A stretch of DNA of 64,000 nucleotides, taken from assembly GCF_036850765.1 (NCBI RefSeq), contig NC_089492.1, forward strand, positions 295,625,090-295,689,089, given 5' to 3'. A program made the translations under genes and the position numbers. Source of the stretch: Saccopteryx bilineata. Lineage: Eukaryota; Chordata; Mammalia; Chiroptera; Emballonuridae. Under the pieces are notes generated by a model. The model had not been told where the DNA came from. It did not search any database and was given only the letters and a program-made list of their open reading frames with translations. Below, in pieces: positions 23,487-38,000 of this stretch (positions within the stretch are counted from its first letter, which is position 1; each line of letters opens with the position of its first letter).

Positions 23487-26400
23487 TCTGTCTATCTGTC
23501 TCTCAAACCAAAAAAGTACTATTTATATATTGTTGGTACTACTTACATTGTTGGTATCTCTAGTCTCTCCTCCACTCAAGTTGTCTTTGTTTTTTATTTT
23601 GAGGGAGGGCAAAGGTATGCAGTGTCAAATGGCTATATGTTCATGCTGAGCCATGCGATACATTTAGGATTCCATGCTATGTTTCTTTTATGGGGCTCCA
23701 TGATACATTGGCTCAGAATGGGTGGCTTCAACAACAGGAGTTGATTCTCATGGTTCTGAGGCATAGATATCCAAGGTCAAGGTGTCGACCAGGTGGGGCT
23801 TCCAGTTGAGGCATGGGGAATGAATCGCTCCCTGTCTCTCCAGCTTCCTGGGGTGGGGGGCTGCCGCCATTCCTGAGCGAGTGGCTGCGTTGACTTTATG
23901 TGTAATGACCACCTTACTTTAAAGTTCTTTGGAAAGAATAATGCACTCAAACAGACAGATGAGTCCAATAGCTCCCTGGTCTTTCCTGTCTAGACAGTTT
24001 CCTGAAGCCCCAGAACTATCGCCCGTCTGCTTACCCTGTGGCTCCCATCCTGGGACCTCACTTCATCTCCAATTCCATTTTCTTCTCAGAAAGGTGGCCT
24101 CCCCTTGTCCCTGTAAACTCCACGTCTGTTTGTCTGTCTATCTGTCTTTGCTCTGTCTTCAGGAACCTGTTCTGTGGTAATTTCTTGAGAAAGCACCATG
24201 CGAGAGAGGGTTTTCGGGAGCTTGCCCAGTGGCAGGTCTCTTTTGGGCATCCTTGGGTGAATAATTCAGATATCACCTTCTGGGCTGAGAATAATGTCTT
24301 CCCTCTGTTTTCCCACCGTGAGCCCCTTCCTGCTGATCCTTAGAGGTCCTAGAACTCCTTCTGCTCCTGAGTTGTGAAAGCCATGGAACGGGTAAATGTG
24401 TGGAATCAGCTTCTACGCCAGGGGTAGTCAACCTTTTTATACCTACTGCCCACTTTTGTATCTCTGTTAGTAGTAAAATTTTCTAACCGCCCACCGGTTC
24501 CACAGTAATGGTGATTTATAAAGTAGGGAAGTAACTTTACTTTATAAAATTTATAAAGTAGAGTTACAGCAAGTTAAAGCATATAATAATAATTACTTAC
24601 CAAGTACTTTATGTCGGATTTTCGCTAAGTTTGGCAGAATAAATCTTTATAAAACAATTTACTATAGTTAAATCTATCTTTTTATTTATACTTTGGTTGC
24701 TCCGCTACTGCCCACCATGAAAGCTGGAATGCCCCCTAGTGGGCGGTAGGGACCAGGTTGACTACCACTGCTTTAATAGATATTTAATATACCATTGTAT
24801 AGATAGATGTTGGTCTATATCCAAGCTCTTCTTCTTGACAGAAATCTAGGCTTCCAGGGGTGGTGACCACACGTGCAAATATATAGAGTTGCACTCCTGA
24901 CACCTGTATAATCTTATGAACCAATGTCACCTCAATAAAATTCTTTTTAAAAAGTAAAATAAATCCTGGCCAGGTGGTGGCTCAATGGATAGAGCATTTG
25001 GCCTGGGATGCTGAGGACTCAGGTTTGAGATCTCAAGGTCGTCAGCCTGAGTGTGGGCTCATCCAGCTTGAGCGTGGGACTATAGACATGACCCCATAGT
25101 CGCTGGCTTGAGCCCAAAGGTCACGCTGGCTTGTCCTATTCAAGGGGATCCCATTGCTGAAGGATTCCTGATGCTGAACCATGCCCCCAGCACTGTTCTG
25201 TTCTGACTCCCTTCTCTCTTTCAGACCCCAGAAGAGCATGCCGAGAGAGGCTGAAGGCTAGGATCCTGGCCATGTGGGACAATATGCCGTGGCCTGAAGG
25301 CCACATCTACCTCCGTCATGTCACCGAGCAGGAGCACGAGGACCTCACGCGCCTTCTGTGCCCGGGAAGAACTGGAGTTCAGCCCCGTACAATCGTCCTG
25401 CATGGCGCAGCAGGAGTTGGGAAGACCACCCTGGCGAGGAAGGTGGTGATGCACTGGGTGGAGGGCTCGCTGTTCCGGGACAGCTTCTCCTACGTCTTCT
25501 ATATCAGCTGCCATCAACTCAGAGACATGGAAGATACCACCTTCGCTGGCCTCCTCTCCCAGGACTGGCCCACCTCTCAGGCCCCTGTCAGATACTTCAT
25601 GAGTCACCCCGAGAGGCTCCTGTTCGTCATCGATGGCTTTGAGGAGATGAACATGCCCTCCAACGGGGACGACAATGGCCCACCCTGTCCGGACTGGTAC
25701 CAGCAGCTCCCAGTGGCCCGAATCCTGCTCTGCCTGTTGAAGAAGGACCTGGTCCCTGCGGCCACCTTGCTGATCACCACCAGGGACGATTCCAGCGAAG
25801 ACCTTAGAAAGGTGTTACGGAATCCACGGTGGATACGGATCCTGGGGTTCACAGAGGCAGACCGGGAGGAGTATTTCTTCAGGTACTTTGGGGACCGACA
25901 CAAAGCCAGCGATATCTCATGGTGGGTCAGAGAGAATGAGGTTCTGTGTCATTCTTGCGCTGCGCCCCTTGTGTGTTGGACAGTGTGCACCTTCCTGAAG
26001 CGACAGAGGACCAGACGCCCCACCTTCCAGCTGAGCGCCCAGACTGCCACTGGCCTGTACGCCTGCTTCTTCTCCAACTTGCTCGAGGTGGCTGAGGCCA
26101 GCTGGTCCAAGCCAAGCTGGCCACAGCAGTGGCGGGCCCTCTGCGCTCTGGCCGCAAGTGGCATGTGGTCCTCACGCTCCACGTTCTCCAGAGAGGACGT
26201 CGAACGCTGGCACCTGCAGGCGCCCCTGATAGACGGTCTCCTCCAGCTGAATGTTCTTCAGAAGGTCAGTGACTGTGAGGACTGCATCACCTTCACCCAC
26301 CAGAGTTTCCAGGCATTTCTGGGGGCCATGTTCTATGTGGTTGGGGGACAGGAAGGAGCCATCGGCAGCCTCTCCAAGTGTCAGGAGATGAGGGTGCTCC

Positions 26401-29400
26401 TGAATGATGCCTTTGTGGATGCCAATGTCTACTGGCATCAGATGACTCTCTTCTCCTTTGGTCTTATGAACAGACACCTAGCCAGGGAGGTGGAGGCTAC
26501 TTTGCATTGTGAGATGTCTCCCGACATCATAGATGCATTATTAAAGTGGGCGGAGGAGCTACCCACCTCCGGCATACTCTCCTGCAGTTTTGAATTCCTC
26601 CCATTCTTTCGGTGCTTGTACGAGACGCAGGAGGAGACCTTGGTCAAGCAGATGTTGAGCCACCTCCCAGAAGTGGACCTGGATCTGGGGGATCTCCAGC
26701 TCCAGGTGACTTCGTTTTGTCTGAAGCAGTGTCAAAGGTTAAGCCAGCTAAGGCTGTCTGTCAACTGTCTCGCCCCCCAGAAGGAGTCTGCTTCTGGCTG
26801 GGGAACGCCGGGGTGAGTAACGCCTCGTCCTTTCTTTCCCACCATTCCCTCCTGTTCACAGGTCCATGGCCCAAGTTTTACCACGAAGAACTCAGGGCTC
26901 TGATGTGGTAGTTGTGTTCTTGATGGTTATGATAGATCAACCATCACTGGTTCACTTCAGCCTGGGGAAAGGTTTTCCTTTGGGTATCAAGCTGGGGTCC
27001 CTGGCTCCTTGAATGGATCTGATTAGAGAGAGAGCGTTTCTATCTCACTTGTCGCACAATGGAAGGTTGAGATCCCAGACATCATGCTGAGGCACGGTCT
27101 TCCATCTGTTGCCCGTGACTGAATGGAGCGGGGGCCGTCATTACCATTCCTAGTGAAGACACGTGAAGGACGAAAGCAGAATTTGCTTCTGTCCTTGGGG
27201 TCATGGAGTAGCTCAGCCTGGATCAGTGTCCAGCTTCCTCTGTCCGGCTCCCAGATCTTAATTAAACCCCATGCTTGATGGGTCTCCTTTGACTAGGAGT
27301 TGGGATGGGAGTGAGGCGGATGGAGTTAGCTCAACCCTCAAGCTTGTTCTGATAAGTTTGCCCTCTTTGTCTCCCAGAGACGAGTCCCAGGACTATTTTA
27401 TCTACTTAGAGTTCTTAACTTGAAGACCTGTGCCTTCCTCCAATAGTAATGACTTCCACAAATGAATCTCTCCTGGAAGAAGAGTCCCAGAAATCCTTCC
27501 ACTACTTGGGACTCTTTCCCTATGACCTTGACCCATCATATGGACGCTAAGGACTTTCAGTCTAGATAAGAAAACCTGGTGGTTCTGCTAATTATTGCAG
27601 GTTCCAGGGGTGTTTTTTCTCCACTTCTCTCAGGAGTCAGAGCCTGCTACAGGTGTTCTCAAGCCCTTTCTTGTTGAACCCTCAAACCTTCCAAGAGGTA
27701 CCGTTTCAATTCTGGTTGGACAAATTGAAATTTTGAGAAGATTAGTTATTTTGTGTTCAGCCAGATTGAAATTTTAGTAAGATGCTTTTCTGGAATAATA
27801 ATAAATGTTCAATATATGCTGGCTGTTGTAGCCCTGGTCATGTTGCTCAGTTGGTTAGAGCATCCTCCTGATATGCCAAGGTTGCGGGTTCGATTCTCTG
27901 GTTAGGGCATATACAAAAATCAACCAACGCCCTGGCAGGTGTGTCAGTGGATAAAGTGTCAACCCAGAGCGCCAGAGGTTATGGGTTCAACCCCTGGTCA
28001 GGATCAGGGCACAGGCACGTATGAGAAGCAATCAATGAGTGCACAACTAAATGGAACAACTAAATGAGACAAGTTGACACGTCTCTCTCTCAAATCAATG
28101 GAAAATTTTTTTTTTTTTTTGCATTTTTCTGAAGCTGGAAACGGGGAGAGACAGTCAGACAGACTCCCGCATGCGCCCGACTGGGATCCACCTGGCACGC
28201 CCACCAGGGGGCGATGCTCTGCCCACCAGGGGGCGATGCTCTGCCCATCCTGGGCGTCGCCATGTTGCGACCAGAGCCACTCTAGCGCCTGAGGCAGAGG
28301 CCACAGAGCCATCCCCAGCGCCCGGGCCATCTTTGCTCCAATGGAGCCTTGGCTGCAGGAGGGGAAGAGAGAGACAGAGAGGAAGGCGCGACGGAGGGGT
28401 GGAGAAGCAAATGGGCGCTTCTTCTGTGTGCCCTGGCCGGGAATCGAACCCCGGTCCTCCGCACGCTAGGCCGACGCTCTACCGCTGAGCCAACCAGCCA
28501 GGGTGGAAATTTTTTAAAAAAAATCAAAGAGTGACTGCATAAATAAATGGAATAACAAATCAACATCTCACTCCCTCTCCTTCTCGCTCTCTCTCTTCCC
28601 CTTCTTCTATCTCTAAAATCAACTTAGAAAATTTTAACTCCTATACTGGCTGTCATTTGTCCTATCTTGGGTGGACTTTGGTGGTCACTGTTGGGTCATG
28701 TGAGCAAGTGTCTTCCCCCAAGGGTTGCCCCGTTTTCTGTAAGGATTAGTACTCAGTCATTATTCCTTACTTTGATGCATAATTACCCTGAGGCTTAAGG
28801 AGATGTCACACCTGCCCGAGAGGTGACCAGGGATCCTCTGAGGCTGAGGTCACTTCTTGTTTCTCTACAACACAGCTTCTTCCCGTGTTTCCTCTGTGGG
28901 TTTTAACTGTCTGTCTAGCAGGATGAACCGGGATGTTAAACGTATGAAACACAGGCATGTGTGCACACACACGCATGTGCACACGCATACGCACTTAAGG
29001 TTAGAAACAACTATTCTAACCAGTGCTACCATTCTGGGCTCATGGAGTACGTATGAAGTAGGAACTTTATATCTCTCAGGGACATTAGGAATAGGTTCTT
29101 TGTTTTACTTCCCTGATCTCGTCTGAGATTAAAAACAAAAATTATGGCCCTGGCTGGTTGGCTCAGTGGTAGAGCATTGGCCCAGTATGTGGAAGTCCCG
29201 GGTTTGATTCCCAGTCAGGGCACACAGGAGAAGTGCCCATCTGCTTCTCCACCCCTCCCCCTCTCGCTTCTCTCTCTCTCTGTCTCTCTTTTTCTTTCTC
29301 TTCTTCTCTTACAGCCATGACTTGATTGGAACAAGTTGGACCCAAGTGCTGGGGATGGCTCCATGTACTCTGCCTTAGGCACTAAGAAGAGTTCGGTTGC

Positions 29401-31191
29401 TGAGCAATGGAGCAACAGCCCCAGATGGGCAGAGCATGGCCACCTAGTGGGCTTGCCAGGTGGATCATGGTTGAAGGGCACATGTAGGAGTCTGTTTCTG
29501 TCTCCTCCTCCTCTCACTGAATAATAATAATAAAAAAATGATGATCTTTCAGAGATAGAAAATTGGAGCATAGAGATTAAATAATACTAGGGAGCAAAGT
29601 TCCGAATTCCCTAGGGTCTGCTTTATTTAGTCTGAACTTTCAAGGATTAAGTGTTTGGTTCACCTCACCTCACTTAGGTGGTTGCTGTCCTCTGACACGA
29701 AGTGTTGAGGACTGTAGGAATTACACATAAGAACTATGCTTTTTGGGTTATACATTTTTATATCCAAAATGCTGGTGAATACTCACACTGTACATTAGAG
29801 TCTTTTTTTTCTTTTGTGACAGAGACAGAGAGACAGAGAAGGACAGATAAGGATAGACAGACAGTAAGGGAGAGAGATGAGAAGCATCAGTTCTTCTCCT
29901 TAGTTGTTCATCGATTGCTTTCTCATATGTGCCTTGACCGGGGGGCTACAGCAGAGCGAGTAACCCCTTGCTCAAGTCAGTGACCTTGGGCTTCAAGCCA
30001 GCAACTTTTGTGCTCAAGCCAATGACCATGGGTCATGCTATAAGCCCGTGCTCAAACCAGCGACCTTGAGGTTTTGAACCTGGGTCCTCTGTTGAGCACG
30101 AACTCTCGAACCTGGGTCTTCTGCATCCCAGTCCAACACTCTATCCTCTGTGACACACGTGGTCAGGCATCTTTTTTTCTTTTTTAAAAAAATATTAAAT
30201 TAATTTTTAAAGAGAGAGAGAGAAACATTAATTTGTTGTTCCACTTATTTATGCACTCATTGTTTGATTCTTGTATATGCCCTGCTTGGGGATCAAACCC
30301 ACAGCCTTGGCATGTCGAGATGACACTCTAACTGACTGAGCTACTGGGCCAGGGCCCTAGGGTCTTTTCTTCTTGCCTAGGTGTTGGCCAAGGTTTATTT
30401 ACTCATCAGCCTTCTCTCTCTCTCTCCCCCTCATAAAGGACAACAAGGCTTGTCCATTCCAAGGTACGCCAGTGGGAGGACATCTGCTCCGTGTTCCACA
30501 ATGGGCACCTGAGCAAGCTGGACCTGAGCAACAGCAAGCTGAGTGCTACATTTATGAAGAAACTCTGCTACGAGCTGAGAAACCCAAGGTGCAAACTCCA
30601 AAAACTGACGTAAGTGCGAGAGAGACTCTCCTCAGTTTGCCGAACACCATAGCGGCACCATCCGACTATTTTGATTCCCGTAGTAAATATCTATGTATTG
30701 AATATTTACCACAAAGTAAAGCTAAGTGTCAGGAAAATAAAATAAAGGTGTTTTTATTAGTGAAGCTACTACTTAAGGTAGGTTGAATTTTTTTTTAAAT
30801 GAGAATCTATCACGCACTGTATTTTTCGCTCCATAAGACGCACTTTGACAGTAAGACGCACCTAGGGTTTTAGGAGGAAAGTAAGAAAAAAAAAATTCTG
30901 AACCAAATGGTGTGCTAAAATGTTTAATAAAATATACCACAATAATATTTCAACCATGTAAACTCAACAGCAGTATTAACAACCATGAGCACTGTTATTA
31001 ACACATGAGAAGAGACTTTAATGTTCAAATACTCTTCTAGTTGTCTGGGAACCCACAGCAGCCAAAAAAAAAGGAAGGAAGGAAGGAAGGAAGGAAGGAA
31101 GGAAGGAAGGAAGGAAGGAAGGAAGGAAGGAAGGGGGGAGGGAGGGAGGGAAGGAGGGAGGGAGGGAGGGAAGGAAGGAAGGAAGGAAGGA

Positions 31192-31247
<56 letters not shown>

Positions 31248-34200
31248 GAAAAATGAACATTCGCTCCATAAGACGCACGGGCATTTTCCCCTCCACTTTT
31301 TGGGGGGAAAATGAGTCTTATGAAGCAAAAAATACAGTAATTTTTCCTTAAGATGTCTAAGGGAGGCTGCTGGTGCTGATTTGAGTTGGATACAAAGGAG
31401 CGGAGAACTTCTAAGACATTATAGGGGCATCTCTATCTCCATTCAGGGGCTGTAAACAGAACAGATAACTCCTGTCTTCATGGGGCTTCCTTTGTGTTGG
31501 AGAAACACACCTGAGTGATCAGAATCGTGGGTTGGTGACATCTCCCAAGGAAGAAGGAAACCAGTTTCTTGAGAAGAAACTCCCCTCTCTAAACAGTATT
31601 TGAGGAAAGACCTAGTCACTGAAACTGGAGCATTGTTTCAGACTTCATGGTCCTCTTGTGTGACACTGATAGAAACCAGAGGGGCTCAAACCCAGTGTGA
31701 AGACAGGAAAAAATGAAGAGATGGAAATAGACCTTGTGTAGGAAGCCAGAGAAGAAATACCTGGTAGAGGACAGAGTGAGTCATGTCCAGGGTTGAATCT
31801 GAGATGCCATTTGGTTGGATGGTCTGGAGCCTTGGCCAACTAATTCGACCCTACTCTTCACCCACCATCTCATCATGCCTCAGGGTCGGAAAAATCAGAC
31901 TCGTGCTGATTCAATGGATTCAGAGCAGAAGATCCCCCAGTCATGACTTCCCTCACACTTCAGCATGTTGAAGGAACTGGATTAAATACAAGGGAGGAAG
32001 GACTTTCAAACTTTTTATCTCTCCCCACTGCCATTTTGGTTCTGTCATTGAGTCTTGAAGATAAGGAGAAGCAGCCTGGCCAGGCGGTGACGCAGTGGAT
32101 GGAACATCAACCTGAGATACTGAGGACCCAGGTTTAAAACCCCGAGGTTGCTGACTTGAGTGTGGACTCATCCGGCTTGAGCGTGGGGTCATAGACATGA
32201 CCCCATGGTCACTGGCTTGAAGCCCAAGGTCGCTGTCTTGAGCAAGGGATGACTCACTCTATGTAGCCCCCTGGTCAAGGCACATAAGAGAAAGCAATTA
32301 ATAAACAACTAAGGTGCCACAACTCAAGTTGATGCTTCTCATCTCTCTCCCTTCCTGCCTTTCCTGTCTCTTCCCCCCTCTCTCCCTTGCTTAAAAAAAA
32401 AAAAAAGAAAGAAAGAAAGAAAAAAGAGGGTTGTCTTCACCAGACCTCTCAGGCGTGACATAGGAGGTCACCTTCTTGGAAGAGTTGAAAGAGAAACAGC
32501 TTGATTGACTCCTGACTCTCTATACGTCCAACTGAGCTGTGTAAGAGACTCTTTGGAGAATGTCTTTTAGATTCTGTCTTCAAAGGTTCCTTACCACGAC
32601 TCAAAGATCAAACTGTGGGTTCCTCTCACATCGTGTACATCCTGGAGGGTCTCTCGGTGGTGTGTTTTCATGGTAGAAAGGAAAGAGGAGGATGTTTCAT
32701 TCCCCACCCCCACCCCCAAGCTAGCTCTCTTGTGGCCTCTCTCCCACAGGTGCAGATCGATGACCCCCGTCGGGGTCCTGAGGGAGCTGGTCCAGGTCCT
32801 TCACGGCAACCGCCGGCTGACGCACCTGAACCTGAGCTCCAACAGCCTGGGAGCCGCTGTGTCCACCATGATTTTCAGAACCTTGAGGCACTCGGCGTGC
32901 CACCTCAACTATCTGTGGTAAGACTACCACCCCCCGGGTGTGATGATGGGTGGGGAGGACAGGAGTCACAAACGGATAGTAAGTGAACCGATCCAGAAGA
33001 AGAGAGCAGAGGGAAGCAATGTATGTGGGTGTAGAGAGCAGAGACGTCTCAGATTTTAATGTGGATCAGAAGCGCCAAGGCAGGGGTGCATTGAAACACA
33101 GATTCCTGCCTGACCTGTGGTGGTGCAGTGGATAAAGCATCAACCTGGAAATGCTGAGGTTGCCGGTTCAAAACCCTGGGCTTGCCTGGTCAAGGCACAT
33201 ATGGGTGTTGATGCTTCCTGCTCCTCCCCCTTCTCTCTCTCTCTCCCCTTTCTATAATGAATAAATAAAAATCTTAAAAAAAAAAAAAAGAAAGAAACAC
33301 AGATTCCTTTCTCTGCAGACAAGCTCAAGAGAGACAGACTTCTCCACAGAGAGCAGGCTGACACCTGTCAGGGTGGCGGGGGGCCCTGGGTGAGGGAGGT
33401 GGAAGACAGAGCCAAAAATGACAAAATAAAAAACATGGAGAGGGACAACAGTGTGGTGATTGTGGAGAGGGGGACGGTGGAGGAGGGTATGAAAGGATAA
33501 ATGGAGATGGACGTACACTTGACTTGGGGGGACGTGAACGCACAGTGTGATGTACAGAGGTGTGTTATGAAATCGGGCACCTGAAACCTGTATGATTAGG
33601 GTAACTAATGTCACCCTGATAAATCTGAGAGCCAGTGGGCTTGTTCTGGGGCCCACGCAATCCCGCCAGCTTCGAGCTGATGCTGGACCGCGGACCACAC
33701 TTTGAGTGGCACTGACCAGGGTGGGGGTGGGGGGCCACCCTGCCTCTGGAAGGGATCAGACATGGGGACAAGTCCGCCTCCGTTCCTCTTCCAAGGGGAC
33801 CCCACCAGGTGCAGACCCCTCCGCCCGGGAGCCATGGCCCATCTCAAGGCCTCTCTTTGACAGGTTGGAATCGTGTGGCCTCACGGCCACAGCTTGTCAC
33901 TGTCTCTTTGTGGAATTGAGTCGGAACTGCAGTCTGCATTTCCTCAGCCTGGGGGACAACGACCTCTCGGGGATGGAGGTGACAAACCGCCAGAAGCCCT
34001 GTGACATGTCCAGGTGTGCCCTGAAGGAGCTCTCGTAAGTCTTCTTGCTCTATACCCAGTATCTTCTTTGTGAGTTTGAGTGGTGGGGCAGGGAGTATGT
34101 TTTGGGGAGCCTTGGGTGGGAGGGTTCCCTGTATTGTATTGACCTATCCCATTGACATAGACCTCATCACCTTTTTACGTACGTCCCACCTTTCTCCTTT

Positions 34201-35059
34201 GGCGAGTTTTGCCTCCAGCGTGACTGCGGGCCTCATGCTGTCTCTGGTTTAACCCCATCGCCTTCCACCAGCTTCCCCTCAACCCAGGGGCATTCAGCTG
34301 AGGACAGTTTTGTCCTTTAGGAGACATTTGACCATGTCCAGGCACATACTTAGTGTTCACAGTTGGGAAGGGAGGGGGATGTTATGGGAATGGAGTGGGT
34401 GAAGACCAGTTATGATCAACACCCTAGAAGGAAGTGGGGGCTCCCCCACATCCAACAATGATCTGGCCCAAAGCTCCGAAGGGCAAGGACTGAGAAGCTG
34501 TGCCTGGACCCACCTTTTTCTGTCTGAAGCTTTTCTTCTTTTGTTTTAATTTTTCCATTGATTTCAGAGAGAGAGAGAGAGAAAGAGAAAAGCATCAATT
34601 TGTTGTTTCACTTAGTTATTCTGTTTACGTATGCACTCATTGATTGCTTCCTGCACATGCCCTGACCAGAGATTGAACCCACAACCTCAGCGTGCTGGGA
34701 TGACGCTCTGTCCACTGAGCAACCCGGCCTGGGTGAAGCTTTTGTTCTTTAATCAATCTATTTATTTTCTTAAAAAAATTTTTTTTGGACCTGACCAGGT
34801 GGTGGCACAGTGGATAGAGCGAACCTGAGAACCCAAGTTGGAAACCCCAAGGTTGCCAACTTGAGCACAGTGTTCACTGGCTTGAGCGTGGGAACATAAA
34901 CATGACCCCATGGTCGCTGGCTTGAGCCCAAAGGTCACTGACTTGAGCAAGGGGTCATTCACTCTGCTGTACACCCCCTGGTCAAGGCGCATATGAGAAA
35001 GCAATCAATGAACTAAGGTACTGCAACTATGAGTTGATGCTTCTCATCTCTCTCCCTTC

Positions 35060-35098
<39 letters not shown>

Positions 35099-38000
35099 AC
35101 TCACTCATTAGAGAAAAAGAAAATTATGAACTGTTGATTCTGTTGCATGCCCATCACCCAAAGCCAAATCATTTTCCATTTGTTCAATTTCCTCTTCCCA
35201 TGATGTTTGGGTCCCACCTGTGTGGCCCAGGGGACTGGGTGCTCGAGGAAGGGAAGTGGGGGACACCGAGGCTCACTGACCATGCCTCTATCCCTTCCGC
35301 AGCCTAGAGAAATGCAACCTGTCAGCCGCCAGCTCTGAGGGGCTCGCCGTGACCCTCACTGGCACCCGGAGGCTGTCTCGGCTGTGCCTGGGCTTTAACC
35401 AGCTCCTGGACGATGGCATCCAGTGGCTCTGTGCCTCCTTGCGTCAGCTCGACTGTGCCTTAGAGAGATTGGTGTAAGTCCCTCTTGGCTCCGTCCCTGA
35501 AAGCGACTCTCCCTAAGGGTCAGCGTGAGGGACAGCAGTGGCCTCTGCATTGGGTTCTGTGTAGGTGCTGAGCAGTCACACAGATTCTGGGTCTAAGAGC
35601 CTCCCATGCGTGTCGAATCCATCCTGGGGGGTGCCACACGGAATTCCCATGTGGCAGGGACCCCAGGGACTTTGGACGGTTTCAGTCCGCTGATACTGGA
35701 GCTCCTATCTCCAGACACAGAGCAGGCACCAAAGCTGGGGGTTGCGGGGGGTAAGACAGACAAGCTTCCCACCTGGGTGAGGATCATCATTTTATGACTG
35801 AGGTACCAAAAAATCCAGAGTCATTCAAGTATGAAGAAAAACAAAGAATGAGTCAACAAGGCGTCTGGAGGGGTTGGTTTTCCAGTGAGGTCTTCCCCTC
35901 ACCAACTGAATGAGGAGAGTGATTAAGCAGAGACTTGGAGAGACAGAGGGAGGGAGGGAGGGAACATATATAATAATTATAAATATAAGTTCCATTTAGT
36001 AAGTTCGTATATAGTCCTGTATGCATATATGTACGATCTACAGTTGAGATAAAATGTATTACATGTATATATGATTGTGCATACATAAAATGTATAATTT
36101 AGGTGCCATCTGTTATGCAATACAATGATATCTTACACGTCCTGTCTCTCATGCTCTACCTATATATCTGTTAGCCCTGTCACCTCTCCATGTGACATAC
36201 CTCCTATAGCTTGTGCTGCACGCTTACCAGGTCCTGTCTCGAGCACTTTATACACGCAGGGCTCATGGGGACGTGATAGCCCCTGTGACCCGCCCTCACA
36301 ATGTCCCCCTGGGAGCCGCAGAACTGAAGGCGGAAGGGGTGACCCCGCCTGCGGGCAGTGAGTGGTCAGTGACAGCTCGGCTACCTCCGAGCCGTGTCCA
36401 ACTGACTCCAGAGCCCAACGTTCATCCCCAGCGGGCTCAGGGTCACCGAAAGTACTTTCCCTTTCTCTAGTTTTACCTTTGACTTCCATTTTTGAAACTT
36501 CTCACCTTAAGCTTTATTTATTTATTTTATTGACATGTAAAAAGCTATACACACTGACCGTGTACGACTCGGTGAGTCTGCGGATACGTGTTCACCTGTG
36601 AGACCGTTGCCACCATCAAAGCCATGGGCGTGCCCATTACCTCTCAACATTTCCTCCACCCCTTCTACAAATTGTTATTATTATTATTATTATTACAACA
36701 CTTAATATAGGATTGACTCTCTTAGCATATTTTTTTCTTTCATTGGATGTATTAGGGTGACACTGATCAACATAAGTAAACAGGTTTCAGGTTCCCAATT
36801 CTATAACACATCACTGTACGCCGTATTGCGTGTTCACCCCCCCAAGTCAAGTCCTTGTCCATCCCTGTTGATCCCCCCTGTAACCTCCTCTACCCCCCAC
36901 CTGCAGTCACCACACTGTTGTCTGTGTTTCTTTCTTTTTTCATTTATCCTTTTGTGCTCAATCCCTCCAACCTTCCTCACTGACTCCACCCCCCTACCCT
37001 GGCGGCTGTCAGCCTGCTCTCTGTCTGTGAGTCTGTCTCTATTTTGCTCATTCATTCAGTCTGTTCATTCTAGACCACATCAGAGTGAGATCATATGGCC
37101 CTTGACTTTCCCTGACGTCCCTCTGAGCATGTTTTTAAGCTTGAACAGTGTATTGTTTGCGGTAGGCATGATGCCATGTATTGGATCTCTGGGATTTATT
37201 GATCTTGCAAAACTGAACCTTTGTATGGCTTGACCATCATTATTTATTTACTTATTTATTTATCTATTTGTGACAGAGACAGAGAGAGAGGGACAGAGAG
37301 AGAGACGGACAGATAGGGACAGACAGACAGAAAGGGAGAGAGATGAGCAATATCAGTTCTTCGTTACGGCACCTTAGTTGTTCATTGATGGCTTTCTCAT
37401 ATGTGTCTTGACCCGGGTGGAGGCTACAACAGACTGAGTGACCCCTTGCTCAAGCCAGTGACCTTGAGCTCCAGCCAGCAACTTTTGGGCTCAAGCCAGC
37501 GACCTCAAGGTCTTGAACCTGGGTCCTCCGTGTCCCAGTCTGACACACTATCCACTGCACCACCACCTGGTCAGACTGACATCATTTTTTTATTATTGTT
37601 TTTACCACAATGACGGTCACATCTTTGCCACACTCGCTGTCCGAGTCCAGGACAAGACAGGCTCAGTCAGCACACACACAGACACTCAGCGCCACCTGGG
37701 CCGGGGGACAGGGTTGGGGACAGTGTGCTGGCCATGTGTGCCCAGGGTCATCGGGGCGGGCTGTGCCCTGAACCGCCCTGTTGCGTGGCTCTCACCCTGC
37801 AGGCTCTGCGGCTGCCAGCTCAGCGCACCCAGCTGCAGGGACTTGTCAGACGCCCTCCTCCAGAACGAGAGTCTGACTCACCTGGACCTGAGGAAGAACA
37901 CCCTGGGGGACGAGGGCGTGCGGCTTCTGTGCCAGGCCCTGAGCCGTCCGGACTGCCGCCTGCAGAGCCTAGAGTGAGTGTCCCCCTTCCTTGCATGCGC

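Noticed and set aside
31069..31245. CRISPR-like array
   Set aside because: Tetranucleotide microsatellite; no spacers. No CRISPR, operon or other prokaryotic system is present in this vertebrate sequence.
31018..31328. Lys/Glu/Arg- or Phe/Leu/Ser-rich proteins on both strands
   Set aside because: Translations of the GGAA/GAAA microsatellite.
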